Source: Gemmataceae bacterium
GTDB lineage: Bacteria; Planctomycetota; Planctomycetia; Gemmatales; Gemmataceae
Assembly (NCBI GenBank): GCA_009692065.1
Contig: SHZY01000016.1
Span: 1-55,225 of the forward strand
Length of the DNA: 55,225 nt
Direction of reading: 5' to 3'
Both the position numbers and the translations under genes were made by a program. A model generated the notes under the pieces. That model made no database searches and was not told the DNA's origin. It saw only the letters and a list, made by a program, of their open reading frames with translations. Of this stretch, positions 6,635 to 14,458 are shown piece by piece; within the stretch, counting starts at the first letter, position 1, and each line of letters opens with the position of its first letter.

Positions 6635-9241
6635 TCAATTCTTCTCAATCTTCTGGATGGCGTTGCGGGCGGCTTGCTGCAAGGGCTGGTTGTTGCCGTC
6701 CTTCTCCAGGCCGCGCAGCGCAGGCAGGGCGGCAGAAGCGTCCGGCCCGATTGCGCCCAGGATGTTGCACGCGAAGTGCCGCACGGTCACGTTCGTATCC
6801 TTCAGGCATTCGATGAGCGGCCGGATGCTGGCCTTGGAGCGGTACTGCGAATTTTGCATACTCTGCAAGAGCGCCTGGCGGAAGCCTGAATCCTTGGCGA
6901 TCTGCAGCGCATCCTCCAGCGATTCATGCGACTTGGCGCCGTAGAAGCTGCCGATGTAGGCGGCACTGACGCACACCTGATTCTCCCCGTCCTTGAGGCC
7001 CAGCTTGAACGCCTCGAAACCTTCCTTGGATTCTCGGCCGAAGCTGCCGAGGATATTGATGGTCGTCTGGCGCACCTGCACGTTTTCGTCCTTCATGGCC
7101 GGCACGAGGAGCGGCACGGCAAGCTGCCGATCGCGCGAGAAGGCGAGGGCCTGCAGCAGGTTGGCGCGGATGCCTGAATCTTTTTCCTTCTTGAACTGAG
7201 TGGCCAGATACTCCGGCCCTTCGCCGCCGGCGGTAGCGAGTGTGAGCATCGCGTTCAAGCGGACGTTAACATTCTCATCCTTGACGGCTTCCTTGATCTG
7301 CGGAATCGCCTTGGCAGCCTTAGGCCCCAGGTTGCGCAAGATCTGGATGGCCTGTATGCGGATGTTGACGTCTGAATCCTTCAAGAGATCGCCGAGGTGC
7401 GGCGCGGCCCCTTCGCCGGCGCGCTGCAAGAGCCAGACGAGCTGCTGGCGATTGACGCCCAGCTCCTTGTCCTTCATCAGAGAAACGATCGTCGGCAGTG
7501 CCTCGGTGAGATCGCCCTGGAGATTCTGCAAGGCGAAGACCGCCTGCTGGCGCACGCCGGCGTCCTTGTCCTTCAGACCGGCGCTGACGATGTCCTTGGC
7601 CTTGCCGCCGTAGATGTGGACCACTTGCAGGATGGTGCGTTTCGTCTCGGCCTTGCCGTCCTTGTAGGCCTGCGTCAAGGCAGGGACGACGACTTCGGGA
7701 TCGGCGCGGACATTCTGCAGGGCATAGATCGCCTGCTGCCGGACCTGGCCTTCCGGATCGCTCAGCGCCTGTACCAGGTCGGGGCCCGCAGTCTTGGCGG
7801 TGTTGCCGAGCATGCTGAGGCCCTGCACGGCCTGGATCCGCACGCCGGTCTCCTTGTGCTTCAGCCCCTGGACGAAGAGAGGCACCAGCTTGTTGGTCTC
7901 CAGCCGGCGCTGGGCCAGCGTGAAGGCGGCTTGCATGCGGAGGCCGAGGTCGTCGTGCTTGAGCGCCTCGGTCAGGATCGGCAGTGCATCGTTCATGTTG
8001 AAGCCGACGTTCACCATGAGGCTCGCGGTGTTGATGCGAATCTTGTCGTTCTTGCTCGCCAGGCCATTGTTCAACGCGTCTTTGGGATCTTCGCCGATCT
8101 GGCTCAGGAGGCCATAGGCCTGCTGGCGGACGTTGGGGTTCATGTCATAGAGCGCCGCCTTGATCTTGGCGGCGCCCGGCTTGGCCAGGGGGCCGAGCTG
8201 CTGCAGGGCGTTGATGCACCAGTTGCGCACCTGGTCATCGGTGTCGCTCAAGCCAAAGGACAGGGCAATGACGACCGACTTGTCGCCGATGCGCATGGGC
8301 CAAAGCGTCTGGGCAGCCAGGCGGCGCACCTCGACGTTCTTGTCGCCCAGGCCATCGACCAGCACCGGCACCGCGTCGGCGCCCATTTGCGCCAATGCCT
8401 GCGAGGCGAACTGGCGCACATCGGCGCGGCTATCCTTGAAGCCGGCTTCCAGGGCCGGCACGCTCGTCTTGCCCAGCTTCGCGAGCACCATCGAGTAATG
8501 GTGGGCGCCGTCGCTTTTTTCCGCCAGGAAAAGGGTCTTCAAGAGGGGCACTGCATCCTTGGCGTCCGAGCCGATCTCGCCGAGCGACGTCGCGGCTTGC
8601 AGACGTGCCTTGGGGTTGTCTTGCTTGAGAAGCTCGACGAGCGGCGGCACGGCGGACTTGCCGAACTTCGACAGCGCCTCGCCCGCGGCCTGGCGCACCT
8701 CGTCCACTTCGTCTTTGAACGCATTGATCAAAACCCTGATGGTCTGCTCGGGATCGCCCGCGAGCCGGCCGAGCGCGAAAGCGGCCTTGCGGCGGATGCC
8801 CTCGTTCTTGTCAGACATCGCCTTGATCATCATCGGCACGGCTTCCTTGGCATCCGGGCCGATCCAGCCGATCGTCCAGATGGCGTAAAACCGCGTGTCG
8901 TTGTCGTCGGTGTCGAGGAACTTCGACACCGGCTTGACGGCGAGCTTGCCGATCTTCGCCAGCGTGATGGCGGCATTCAGGCGCAGGTCTTCGTTCTTGG
9001 TTTGCAACGCGTCGAGCAGGTCGGGCAAGGCCGGCGCCGCCTGGGGGCCGAACTCGGCCAACCCCATGATGGCGTTGACGCGGACGTTGACGTCGTCCTT
9101 TTGCTTGGCGCCCTTGAGCAGTCCCGCCAGGACCTTCTGGGGATCCTCGGGCTCCTTGGTCTTTTCCTGCGCATGGCTCAACGACATCAAAGTTGCCAGG
9201 CCGACGGCGCCCGAAAGAAGCAAGACGAAGAGGTTTCGCAT
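6635..9241 (-). CDS. Large secreted HEAT-repeat protein
   Basis: The product has 868 residues. An N-terminal signal peptide (MRNLFVLLLSGAVGL..SHAQ) is followed by about twenty HEAT/PBS-lyase-like repeats. Each is roughly 35-39 residues with recurrent ALPxL, DxNxxVRxxAxxxLxxIG phrases. Such solenoids are protein-binding scaffolds, and export suggests a periplasmic or paryphoplasmic role. No catalytic domain is seen. An ATG four codons upstream (9253) is possible; the one at 9241 gives the better signal peptide and has AGGA upstream. The repeat structure creates a long spurious frame on the other strand. The two DUF2330 genes lie upstream in the same direction, separated by heptamer repeats. 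Confidence 0.9.
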   Translation of the reverse strand: MRNLFVLLLSGAVGLATLMSLSHAQEKTKEPEDPQKVLAGLLKGAKQKDDVNVRVNAIMGLAEFGPQAAPALPDLLDALQTKNEDLRLNAAITLAKIGKLAVKPVSKFLDTDDNDTRFYAIWTIGWIGPDAKEAVPMMIKAMSDKNEGIRRKAAFALGRLAGDPEQTIRVLINAFKDEVDEVRQAAGEALSKFGKSAVPPLVELLKQDNPKARLQAATSLGEIGSDAKDAVPLLKTLFLAEKSDGAHHYSMVLAKLGKTSVPALEAGFKDSRADVRQFASQALAQMGADAVPVLVDGLGDKNVEVRRLAAQTLWPMRIGDKSVVIALSFGLSDTDDQVRNWCINALQQLGPLAKPGAAKIKAALYDMNPNVRQQAYGLLSQIGEDPKDALNNGLASKNDKIRINTASLMVNVGFNMNDALPILTEALKHDDLGLRMQAAFTLAQRRLETNKLVPLFVQGLKHKETGVRIQAVQGLSMLGNTAKTAGPDLVQALSDPEGQVRQQAIYALQNVRADPEVVVPALTQAYKDGKAETKRTILQVVHIYGGKAKDIVSAGLKDKDAGVRQQAVFALQNLQGDLTEALPTIVSLMKDKELGVNRQQLVWLLQRAGEGAAPHLGDLLKDSDVNIRIQAIQILRNLGPKAAKAIPQIKEAVKDENVNVRLNAMLTLATAGGEGPEYLATQFKKEKDSGIRANLLQALAFSRDRQLAVPLLVPAMKDENVQVRQTTINILGSFGRESKEGFEAFKLGLKDGENQVCVSAAYIGSFYGAKSHESLEDALQIAKDSGFRQALLQSMQNSQYRSKASIRPLIECLKDTNVTVRHFACNILGAIGPDASAALPALRGLEKDGNNQPLQQAARNAIQKIEKN

Positions 9242-9259
9242 GGCTGGGTGCATCCTGGG

Positions 9260-9348
9260 AGTCAGGGGTCAGGAATCAGGAGTCAGGAATCAGGAATCAG
9301 GACCAGCCGAGCCAACTGACTCCTGATTCCTGACCCCTGACTCCTGAT
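9260..9348. repeat. Family C inverted heptamer array (TCAGGAG/ATCAGGA)
   Basis: The left part has five or six tandem 7-mers of the form RTCAGGR. The right part holds the complementary TGAYYCC units. A short unrelated loop (about 20 bases) separates them. It sits between the DUF2330 gene stop (9354) and the HEAT-repeat start. Confidence 0.9.
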
Positions 9349-9353
9349 GTTGC

Positions 9354-10736
9354 TCATGGCGGCGACGACGGCAGCATTTCCTCGTACTCCGAATTGTCTT
9401 CGGCGCCGTTGTAGCGGGCGGGGACAATCGTGAGGTCGTCGTTCATCTCGTCACGGGCGAAGACTTTGCGAAACTTCGTGATGAACCCGTCCAGTGTCAA
9501 ATGGCCGGCGAGCTGCTGCAGGTCGCGCACGTCGTTGGCCGGGGCGTGACGGACGAGGTAGCCGAAGGGGCGTTCCTGCTGGACCCTGGCGAGACGGGCG
9601 CGGATCACTTTGTAAATCGCTTCGGCACGGGCGGGTTCGCGCACGTCGGCGGCCGTGAAGCCTTCGTCCACGTTCGGGACCGTTTCACTGTAGGGAGACT
9701 TGCCGACGAAGACGCCAACGTCGCCCTTGGTCAGCTTGCGGGCCCATTCCATTGTCGTCGGGATGTGGCCGTTCTTGTTGGGCTGCGGGCGCTGGCGGGG
9801 CTGGAACTGAAAATTGAGCTCGCGTGCGCGGGCCATGAGAGCGGGGAACTGGCCCTGCATGCCGTCCAGCCAAACCTGGCCACGACCGGGGATGCCGCCC
9901 TGACAACCGCGCGACCAATCGAGCATCGTGAGCCAGTTGTACTGGTAGGTCATGTCGCCCGGCAGATCGACCTTGAAAGGCGCCTGCACATAGAACAGGG
10001 CCTCGGTCTTTTCACGCACCGAGATCTGGGTGATCTTGAGCGGATAGACGAGCTTTTCGCTGGCGAACGCGAAGCGCGTCGGCGTGACTTCGCCATCGAA
10101 GGTGCCGTCCTTGTTGCGCTTCATCTGCATGGTGTCGATCTTCATGACGGTGAAGATCCACTTCTTTTGCACGTAATGGTTGAGCGTGGCTTCATCGCCG
10201 GAGTAGGTGTACTTGTTGTCCTTGAGCCACTGGTAGAGATCGTCCGCGCGGTCGGCCTGGATGATCTTGTAATCGAGCGAGCCGATCACGCCGGCTTCGA
10301 GGACGATAACCTTGGGGCGTTCCGCTTCACCGGCCTCGCGGAGATTATTGCCATCCCGCGCCAGGGCCGCCTGGGGCATGCCGAGCCCACGACCGCGGCC
10401 GAATCCAACCTGTGGCAACAGCTTCGAATTGGCGAATTCACGCCGTTTCATGATGGTGTAGATCGCGAGGTGCTTGAAGAAATCTCTGGGCATCTCATGC
10501 AGCTTGGGCTGCGTCGGCGTCGGGATGACCATGCCGAAATCGAGGGCGTTGCCTTCGAACTTCGGCTGCACGGTAAACGTTTCCATTTTTTCGGCGGGAT
10601 CCCAGGTGATGAACACCTTCTGCGCGGGTTGCAAGATATCAGTGTTCTTCGCCGAGAAATAGCAACACGCCGCGTGCGCCGACGCGGGCACGATCAAGCC
10701 GAGCGCCAGGGCGGGCAGCAGCCAGTAGGAACGCAT
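9354..10736 (-). CDS. DUF2330 secreted protein, copy 1
   Basis: This 460-residue exported protein has a signal peptide (MRSYWLLPALALGLIVPASAHA). The mature start ACCYFSAKNTDILQPAQKV holds the double cysteine conserved in DUF2330. The family is found in many environmental bacteria and has no assigned biochemical role. Other landmarks are the ALDFGMVIPTPTQPKL and KIDTMQMKRNKDG blocks and an acidic end EDNSEYEEMLPSSPP. AAGGAG seven bases before the ATG supports the start. A close paralogue lies directly upstream, so the pair arose by tandem duplication. The loop after the FANSKLL segment is the main variable region. Confidence 0.9.
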   Translation of the reverse strand: MRSYWLLPALALGLIVPASAHAACCYFSAKNTDILQPAQKVFITWDPAEKMETFTVQPKFEGNALDFGMVIPTPTQPKLHEMPRDFFKHLAIYTIMKRREFANSKLLPQVGFGRGRGLGMPQAALARDGNNLREAGEAERPKVIVLEAGVIGSLDYKIIQADRADDLYQWLKDNKYTYSGDEATLNHYVQKKWIFTVMKIDTMQMKRNKDGTFDGEVTPTRFAFASEKLVYPLKITQISVREKTEALFYVQAPFKVDLPGDMTYQYNWLTMLDWSRGCQGGIPGRGQVWLDGMQGQFPALMARARELNFQFQPRQRPQPNKNGHIPTTMEWARKLTKGDVGVFVGKSPYSETVPNVDEGFTAADVREPARAEAIYKVIRARLARVQQERPFGYLVRHAPANDVRDLQQLAGHLTLDGFITKFRKVFARDEMNDDLTIVPARYNGAEDNSEYEEMLPSSPP

Positions 10737-10749
10737 GCGGAATCTCCTT

Positions 10750-10815
10750 GTCAGGGGTCAGGAATCAGGAGTCAGGGGCTCGCCGAGTCAACTGACTCCT
10801 GACCCCTGACTCCTG
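10750..10815. repeat. Family C inverted heptamer array
   Basis: GTCAGGGGTCAGGAATCAGG pairs with the TGACTCCTGACCCCTGAC side across a short loop (CTCGCCGAGTCAA). It occupies the gap between the two DUF2330 genes and resembles the copy at 9260 downstream of copy 1. Confidence 0.9.
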
Positions 10816-10820
10816 GTTTT

Positions 10821-12212
10821 TCATGGCGGCGACGACGGCAGAATCTCTTCGTACTCCGAGTTGTCTTCGAGGCCGTTGTAGCGGGCGGGGACAATCGCCA
10901 GGTCGGCGTTCATCTCGTCGCGGGCGAAGATCTTGCGGAACTTCGTGATGAACAAGCCGTCGCGCAGATGGCCCAGCAGCAGATTCAAGTTACGCACGTC
11001 GCCGGCCGGCGCCTCGCGCACCAGATAGCCGAAGGGGCGTTCCTTCTGGCTCTTGGCGAGCCGGGCCTGGATTACCTTGAAGATGGCCTGGGCCCGCTGG
11101 GGGTCCTTCAGGTCCGCCGCCGTGAAGCCTTCGTCAACGTCGGGGACCTTTTCGCCGTAGGGGGCTTCGCCGCGTAGGATCTTGACATCGTCGGCCGACA
11201 GCTTGCGGGCCCATTCCATCGTGGTCGGGATGTGCCCCTTCTTGTTCGGCTGGGGACGCTGGCCGGCGACAAAGCGGAAGTCGAGTTGCTGGGCGCGGGC
11301 CAATAGATCCGGAATCTGGCCCTTGAAGTTATCGAGCCATTTCTGCCCGCCGCCCGGCAAGCCGCCGACGCAACCGATCGCGCCTCGCAGCATCGGCACC
11401 CAGGTATACTGGTAGCTCATGTCGCCGGGAAGATCGACCTTGAACGGGGCCTGCACATAGAAAAGGGCTTCGGTTTTTTCACGCACCGAGATCTGCGTGA
11501 TCTTGAGCGGATAGACCAGCGACTCGCTGGAGAACGTGAACCGCGTCGGCGTGACATCGCCGACGAAGGTGCCGTCCTTGTTGCGTTTCATCTGCGCGGT
11601 GTCGATCTTCATGACGGTGAAGATCCACTTCTTCTGGATGTAGAAGCCCAAGCTCGCTTCATCGCCGGTGTAGCTGTACTTGTTTTTCTTGAGCCAATCG
11701 AACAGCGCGTCGGCCCTGTCCGCTTCGAGCACCTTGTACTCGAGCGAGCCGACCGCGCCTTCTTGCAGGATGCGCACCGGCGGCCGCATGGGAGCTTCCC
11801 TCTTGTCGGAAGGGTCCGCCATCGCCTTCTTGTCGCCGCCACCGCCGCCGCCGAATCCGCCCGGCGAGTTGAACCGAGGCGCCGGCAGCAGCTTCGAGTG
11901 CGGGAAGTCGCGGTTCTTCATGATCGTGTAAATGGCGAGGTGCCGAAAGAACTCGCGTGGCATCACGTCCAGCTTCGGCTCCGTCGGCGTCGGGATCACC
12001 ATGCCGAAATCGAGGGCGTTGCCTTCGAACTTCGGCTGCACCGTGAAGGTTTCCATCTTCTCGGCCGGGTCCCAGGTGATGAACACCTTTTGGGCGGGCT
12101 GCAAGATGTCGGTGTTCTTCGCGGAGAAGTAACAGCACGCGGCATCGCTCGGCGACGCGAACGTCAGTGCTGCTGCCAGGAGCAGGCCAAGACGCCTCAA
12201 CGAGATCTTCAT
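10821..12212 (-). CDS. DUF2330 secreted protein, copy 2
   Basis: This 463-residue paralogue of the downstream gene shares nearly identical blocks from ACCYFSAKNTDILQPAQKV through the C-terminal EDNSEYEEILPSSPP. It has its own signal peptide (MKISLRRLGLLLAAALTFAS). The region after the HSKLLPAP segment differs and holds a glycine-rich GGFGGGGGGDKK loop. The open frame continues upstream to 12641, but that part is antisense to the DinB-like gene and runs through a repeat, so the ATG at 12212 is the start. No strong ribosome-binding site is seen. Function is unknown. It is probably the promoter-proximal gene of this minus-strand group. Confidence 0.9.
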   Translation of the reverse strand: MKISLRRLGLLLAAALTFASPSDAACCYFSAKNTDILQPAQKVFITWDPAEKMETFTVQPKFEGNALDFGMVIPTPTEPKLDVMPREFFRHLAIYTIMKNRDFPHSKLLPAPRFNSPGGFGGGGGGDKKAMADPSDKREAPMRPPVRILQEGAVGSLEYKVLEADRADALFDWLKKNKYSYTGDEASLGFYIQKKWIFTVMKIDTAQMKRNKDGTFVGDVTPTRFTFSSESLVYPLKITQISVREKTEALFYVQAPFKVDLPGDMSYQYTWVPMLRGAIGCVGGLPGGGQKWLDNFKGQIPDLLARAQQLDFRFVAGQRPQPNKKGHIPTTMEWARKLSADDVKILRGEAPYGEKVPDVDEGFTAADLKDPQRAQAIFKVIQARLAKSQKERPFGYLVREAPAGDVRNLNLLLGHLRDGLFITKFRKIFARDEMNADLAIVPARYNGLEDNSEYEEILPSSPP

Positions 12213-12324
12213 AAGTCTTTTTACTTTCGCGAGTTGAAAGGAACTACACACTCCATCCAGATCATAGACGATACCGCAGCCGATTCGGATTGCATAGATA
12301 AATCTTATTGAAAAATGGGCATGA

Positions 12325-12387
12325 GGAAGCCCTGGGGTGAGGTACTCCGAACCCCAGGGCTTGGCGTACCTTAGCCTGGGGCTTCCA
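12325..12387. repeat. Family D three-armed inverted repeat
   Basis: GGAAGCCCTGGGGTGAGGTAC can pair over its full length with the far right arm GTACCTTAGCCTGGGGCTTCC. Its inner CCCTGGGGT can instead pair with the nearby ACCCCAGGG. It lies in the divergent gap upstream of both DUF2330 copy 2 and the DinB-like gene. Confidence 0.88.
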
Positions 12388-12411
12388 GCGTTTTTGAAAA
12401 AGGAGTTACCG

Positions 12412-12885
12412 ATGTCCACCGTGCAAACATTGATCGACCAGTATCTCGACGGCCCCAAGCAACTCCGCCAGGCCGTCGCCGGCATGTCGCGCGCACAAAT
12501 CCTGACACGCCCCATCGCGGGCAAATGGAGCACGCTCGAAGTTGTCGCCCATCTTGCCGACTTCGACCCGATCCTGGCCGATCGCATGAAACGCGTCATC
12601 GCCGAGGACAAGCCCACGCTGGTCGGCGCCGACGAGAACAAATTCGCGGCCGCCCTGGCCTATCACGAACGCGACCTGCAAGAGGAATTAACGATCCTCG
12701 AAATGACACGCAGCCAGCTGGCGCGCATTCTGAAAAAGCTGCCCGACTCGGCCCTCGAGCGCGTCGGCGTCCATAATGAACGTGGGCCGCGCACCCTGCA
12801 AGTGTTGCTGGAAACCGCGATCAACCACATTCCGCATCACGTGAAGTTCATCATCGAGAAGCGGCAGGCGCTGGGTTTGAAGTGA
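12412..12885 (+). CDS. DinB-family four-helix protein
   Basis: The 157-residue helical protein is of the DinB/YfiT superfamily. These are metal-binding four-helix bundles, many acting as thiol-dependent transferases in detoxification. The histidine triad is visible: His47 in VVAHLADFD, and His139/His143 in NHIPHHVKF. The KWSTLEVVAHL helix is typical. The start at 12412 is chosen because AGGAG lies 6 bases upstream. The frame opens earlier only through the family D repeat. It converges on the ATPase gene, with a perfect palindrome between the stops. The substrate is unknown. Confidence 0.88.
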   Translation: MSTVQTLIDQYLDGPKQLRQAVAGMSRAQILTRPIAGKWSTLEVVAHLADFDPILADRMKRVIAEDKPTLVGADENKFAAALAYHERDLQEELTILEMTRSQLARILKKLPDSALERVGVHNERGPRTLQVLLETAINHIPHHVKFIIEKRQALGLK

Positions 12886-12892
12886 TCCCCCT

Positions 12893-12936
12893 CTTCGTTT
12901 AGCGCCCGCATGGCGCCACGCGGGCGCTAAACGAAG
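12893..12936. repeat. Family A perfect palindrome between convergent genes
   Basis: The 17-base arms CTTCGTTTAGCGCCCGC and GCGGGCGCTAAACGAAG surround a 10-base loop containing GGCGCC. It fills the 56-base gap between two convergent stop codons (12885 and 12942). No U-tract is seen on either side, so it is not a textbook intrinsic terminator. Confidence 0.92.
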
Positions 12937-12941
12937 AACGG

Positions 12942-14402
12942 TTACCGCCGATACACGCCCTCGCCCGCTTTCGCGCTCTTGTTCAGCCGATTCTCGACGT
13001 GCAGCCCTTCGAGGATAAACTCCGCCACGCTCGCCAGCAGCGGCCCCTCCGCTTGCCGACGAATCTCCTGCAACTCCGGCCTCTCCAAATACTTCATGAC
13101 CGCACTCTTCAGCACCGGCAGCTCATTCAGCTTTTGCACGTACGCCGACGCCGGCAGCTTGTCGCCGGTTTGCAGCGTCTTGCCTCCTTCGAACCATTCG
13201 ACCAGGCCGCGGAACTGCTTGACATCGAAGTTCGCCTCGAACAGGTTCTTGATCGCCTCGCCGAGCAGCTTGGCGAGCACCTTTTCCTCGGCCCCGTCGT
13301 CCTCGCTCAAGGTCAATTCGATCTTGCCGCGCGTGCTGGCCGCCAGATACGCCAGATCGCTGATGCGCGGCACCGTTGGGCTCTCGTTGAGCAAGAGGCC
13401 GCGGCGCTCGGCGTTGGAGATCATGTTCTCCATGTTGGCGATCGACATGCGTACACTGACGCCGGATTGCTGATTGATCGCCTGGCTGGTGCGGGCCAGG
13501 CGTGCGGTCTCCTCCAGGATTTCCTTCATGAACAAGGGAACGAGGACGTGAATTGCCGCTTGCGGCTTAGCAGGACTCCCTGCTAAGCCGCAAGCGGCTC
13601 GATCCGCCCACGCATTCGCATCCGTGATCGCCACGCCGATCTCGCGCGACAACGGATAATGCGTGCGAATCACGCTGCCGATGCGGTCCTTCAGCGGCGT
13701 CACGATGCGACCGCGGTTCGTGTAGTCTTCCGGGTTGGCGCTGAACACCATGCACAGATCGAGATCGAGCCGCACCGGATAGCCGCGGATTTGCACATCG
13801 CGCTCTTCGAGCACATTGAACATGCCGACCTGGATCTTCGCACTCAAGTCTGGCAGCTCGTTCATGCAGAAGATGCCGCGGTTCGAGCGCGGGATCAGGC
13901 CGAAGTGCATCGTCAACTCGCTCGACAGATACCGCCCCTCGGCATGCTTGATCATGTCGATCTCGCCGATCAGGTCCGCGATCGTCACGTCCGGCGTCGC
14001 CAGCTTTTCGTGATAGCGCTGGTCCGGTCCAATCCACTCGATCGGCGTCTCATCGCCGTGTTTGGCGATCAGGTCCTTCGCATAGCGGCTCAAGGGCCGC
14101 AGCGGATCGTCGTTAACTTCGCTCCCCGCGACAATCGGAATCGCATCATCCAGGAGGTGCGTCAATTGCCGCAACATGCGCGTCTTGGCTTGCCCGCGCA
14201 GGCCGAGGAAGAGCATGTCGTGCTTGGAAAGAATGGCATTCTGCACCTGCGGCAGCACGGTTTCCTCATAACCGAGGATGCCGTCAAAGATCGGCTCCCC
14301 TGCCTTGAGCTTGCGGATGAGATTGCGACGCATCTCGTCCTTGACGGAGGTGGATTGGTAGCCGGAGGCTTTGAGGGCGACGAGGGTGTGGGGTTGAGTC
14401 AT
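12942..14402 (-). CDS. AAA+ ATPase, ChlI/MoxR-like (magnesium chelatase subunit I type)
   Basis: The 486-residue AAA+ protein resembles the I subunit of magnesium chelatase and MoxR ATPases. These remodel partner proteins, often with a VWA-domain partner. The P-loop reads LGLRGQAKTRM, with Ala where the glycine before Lys is usual. The Walker B-like strand is GIFCMNELPDLS, with Asn for Asp. SANPEDYTNRGRIV is a ChlI-like sensor segment. These deviations may be normal for this subfamily. A palindromic repeat (13555-13598) lies inside the gene, in frame, adding about a dozen residues (ACGLAGSPAKPQAA). The ATG at 14402 is preferred over a TTG at 14417. A VWA gene is in the window but 35 kb away. 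Confidence 0.87.
   Translation of the reverse strand: MTQPHTLVALKASGYQSTSVKDEMRRNLIRKLKAGEPIFDGILGYEETVLPQVQNAILSKHDMLFLGLRGQAKTRMLRQLTHLLDDAIPIVAGSEVNDDPLRPLSRYAKDLIAKHGDETPIEWIGPDQRYHEKLATPDVTIADLIGEIDMIKHAEGRYLSSELTMHFGLIPRSNRGIFCMNELPDLSAKIQVGMFNVLEERDVQIRGYPVRLDLDLCMVFSANPEDYTNRGRIVTPLKDRIGSVIRTHYPLSREIGVAITDANAWADRAACGLAGSPAKPQAAIHVLVPLFMKEILEETARLARTSQAINQQSGVSVRMSIANMENMISNAERRGLLLNESPTVPRISDLAYLAASTRGKIELTLSEDDGAEEKVLAKLLGEAIKNLFEANFDVKQFRGLVEWFEGGKTLQTGDKLPASAYVQKLNELPVLKSAVMKYLERPELQEIRRQAEGPLLASVAEFILEGLHVENRLNKSAKAGEGVYRR
13555..13598. repeat. Family B palindrome inside the ATPase coding region
   Basis: Perfect 20-base arms (GCCGCTTGCGGCTTAGCAGG and its complement) flank a 4-base loop ACTC. 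The same outer module GCCGCTTGC..GCAAGCGGC occurs in intergenic copies at 25519, 51148 and 52757, and in slightly shorter form at 49413. Here it is read in frame within a gene. Confidence 0.95.
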
Positions 14403-14408
14403 CAACGT

Positions 14409-14414
14409 ATTATA
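14409..14414 (-). promoter_or_regulatory. TATAAT -10 box just upstream of the ATPase ATG
   Basis: On the minus strand the sequence reads TATAATACGTTGATG, a perfect -10 hexamer six bases from the ATG. Transcription would start at or very near the start codon, giving a leaderless mRNA. No convincing -35 is seen. Confidence 0.4.
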
Positions 14415-14458
14415 CAAGTCCGCCGGTGAGCACAGCGATGGCTGGGTGTCGTGATGAG

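Noticed and set aside
7397..9319. A 640-residue plus-strand frame opposite the HEAT-repeat gene
   Set aside because: It is a shadow frame created by repeated codon patterns; the minus-strand protein has a signal peptide and clear repeats, while this frame has no recognisable domain.
9501..10802. A 433-residue plus-strand frame opposite DUF2330 copy 1
   Set aside because: The sense gene is unambiguous (signal peptide, conserved blocks, AAGGAG). The antisense protein is Leu/Arg/His-rich and matches nothing.
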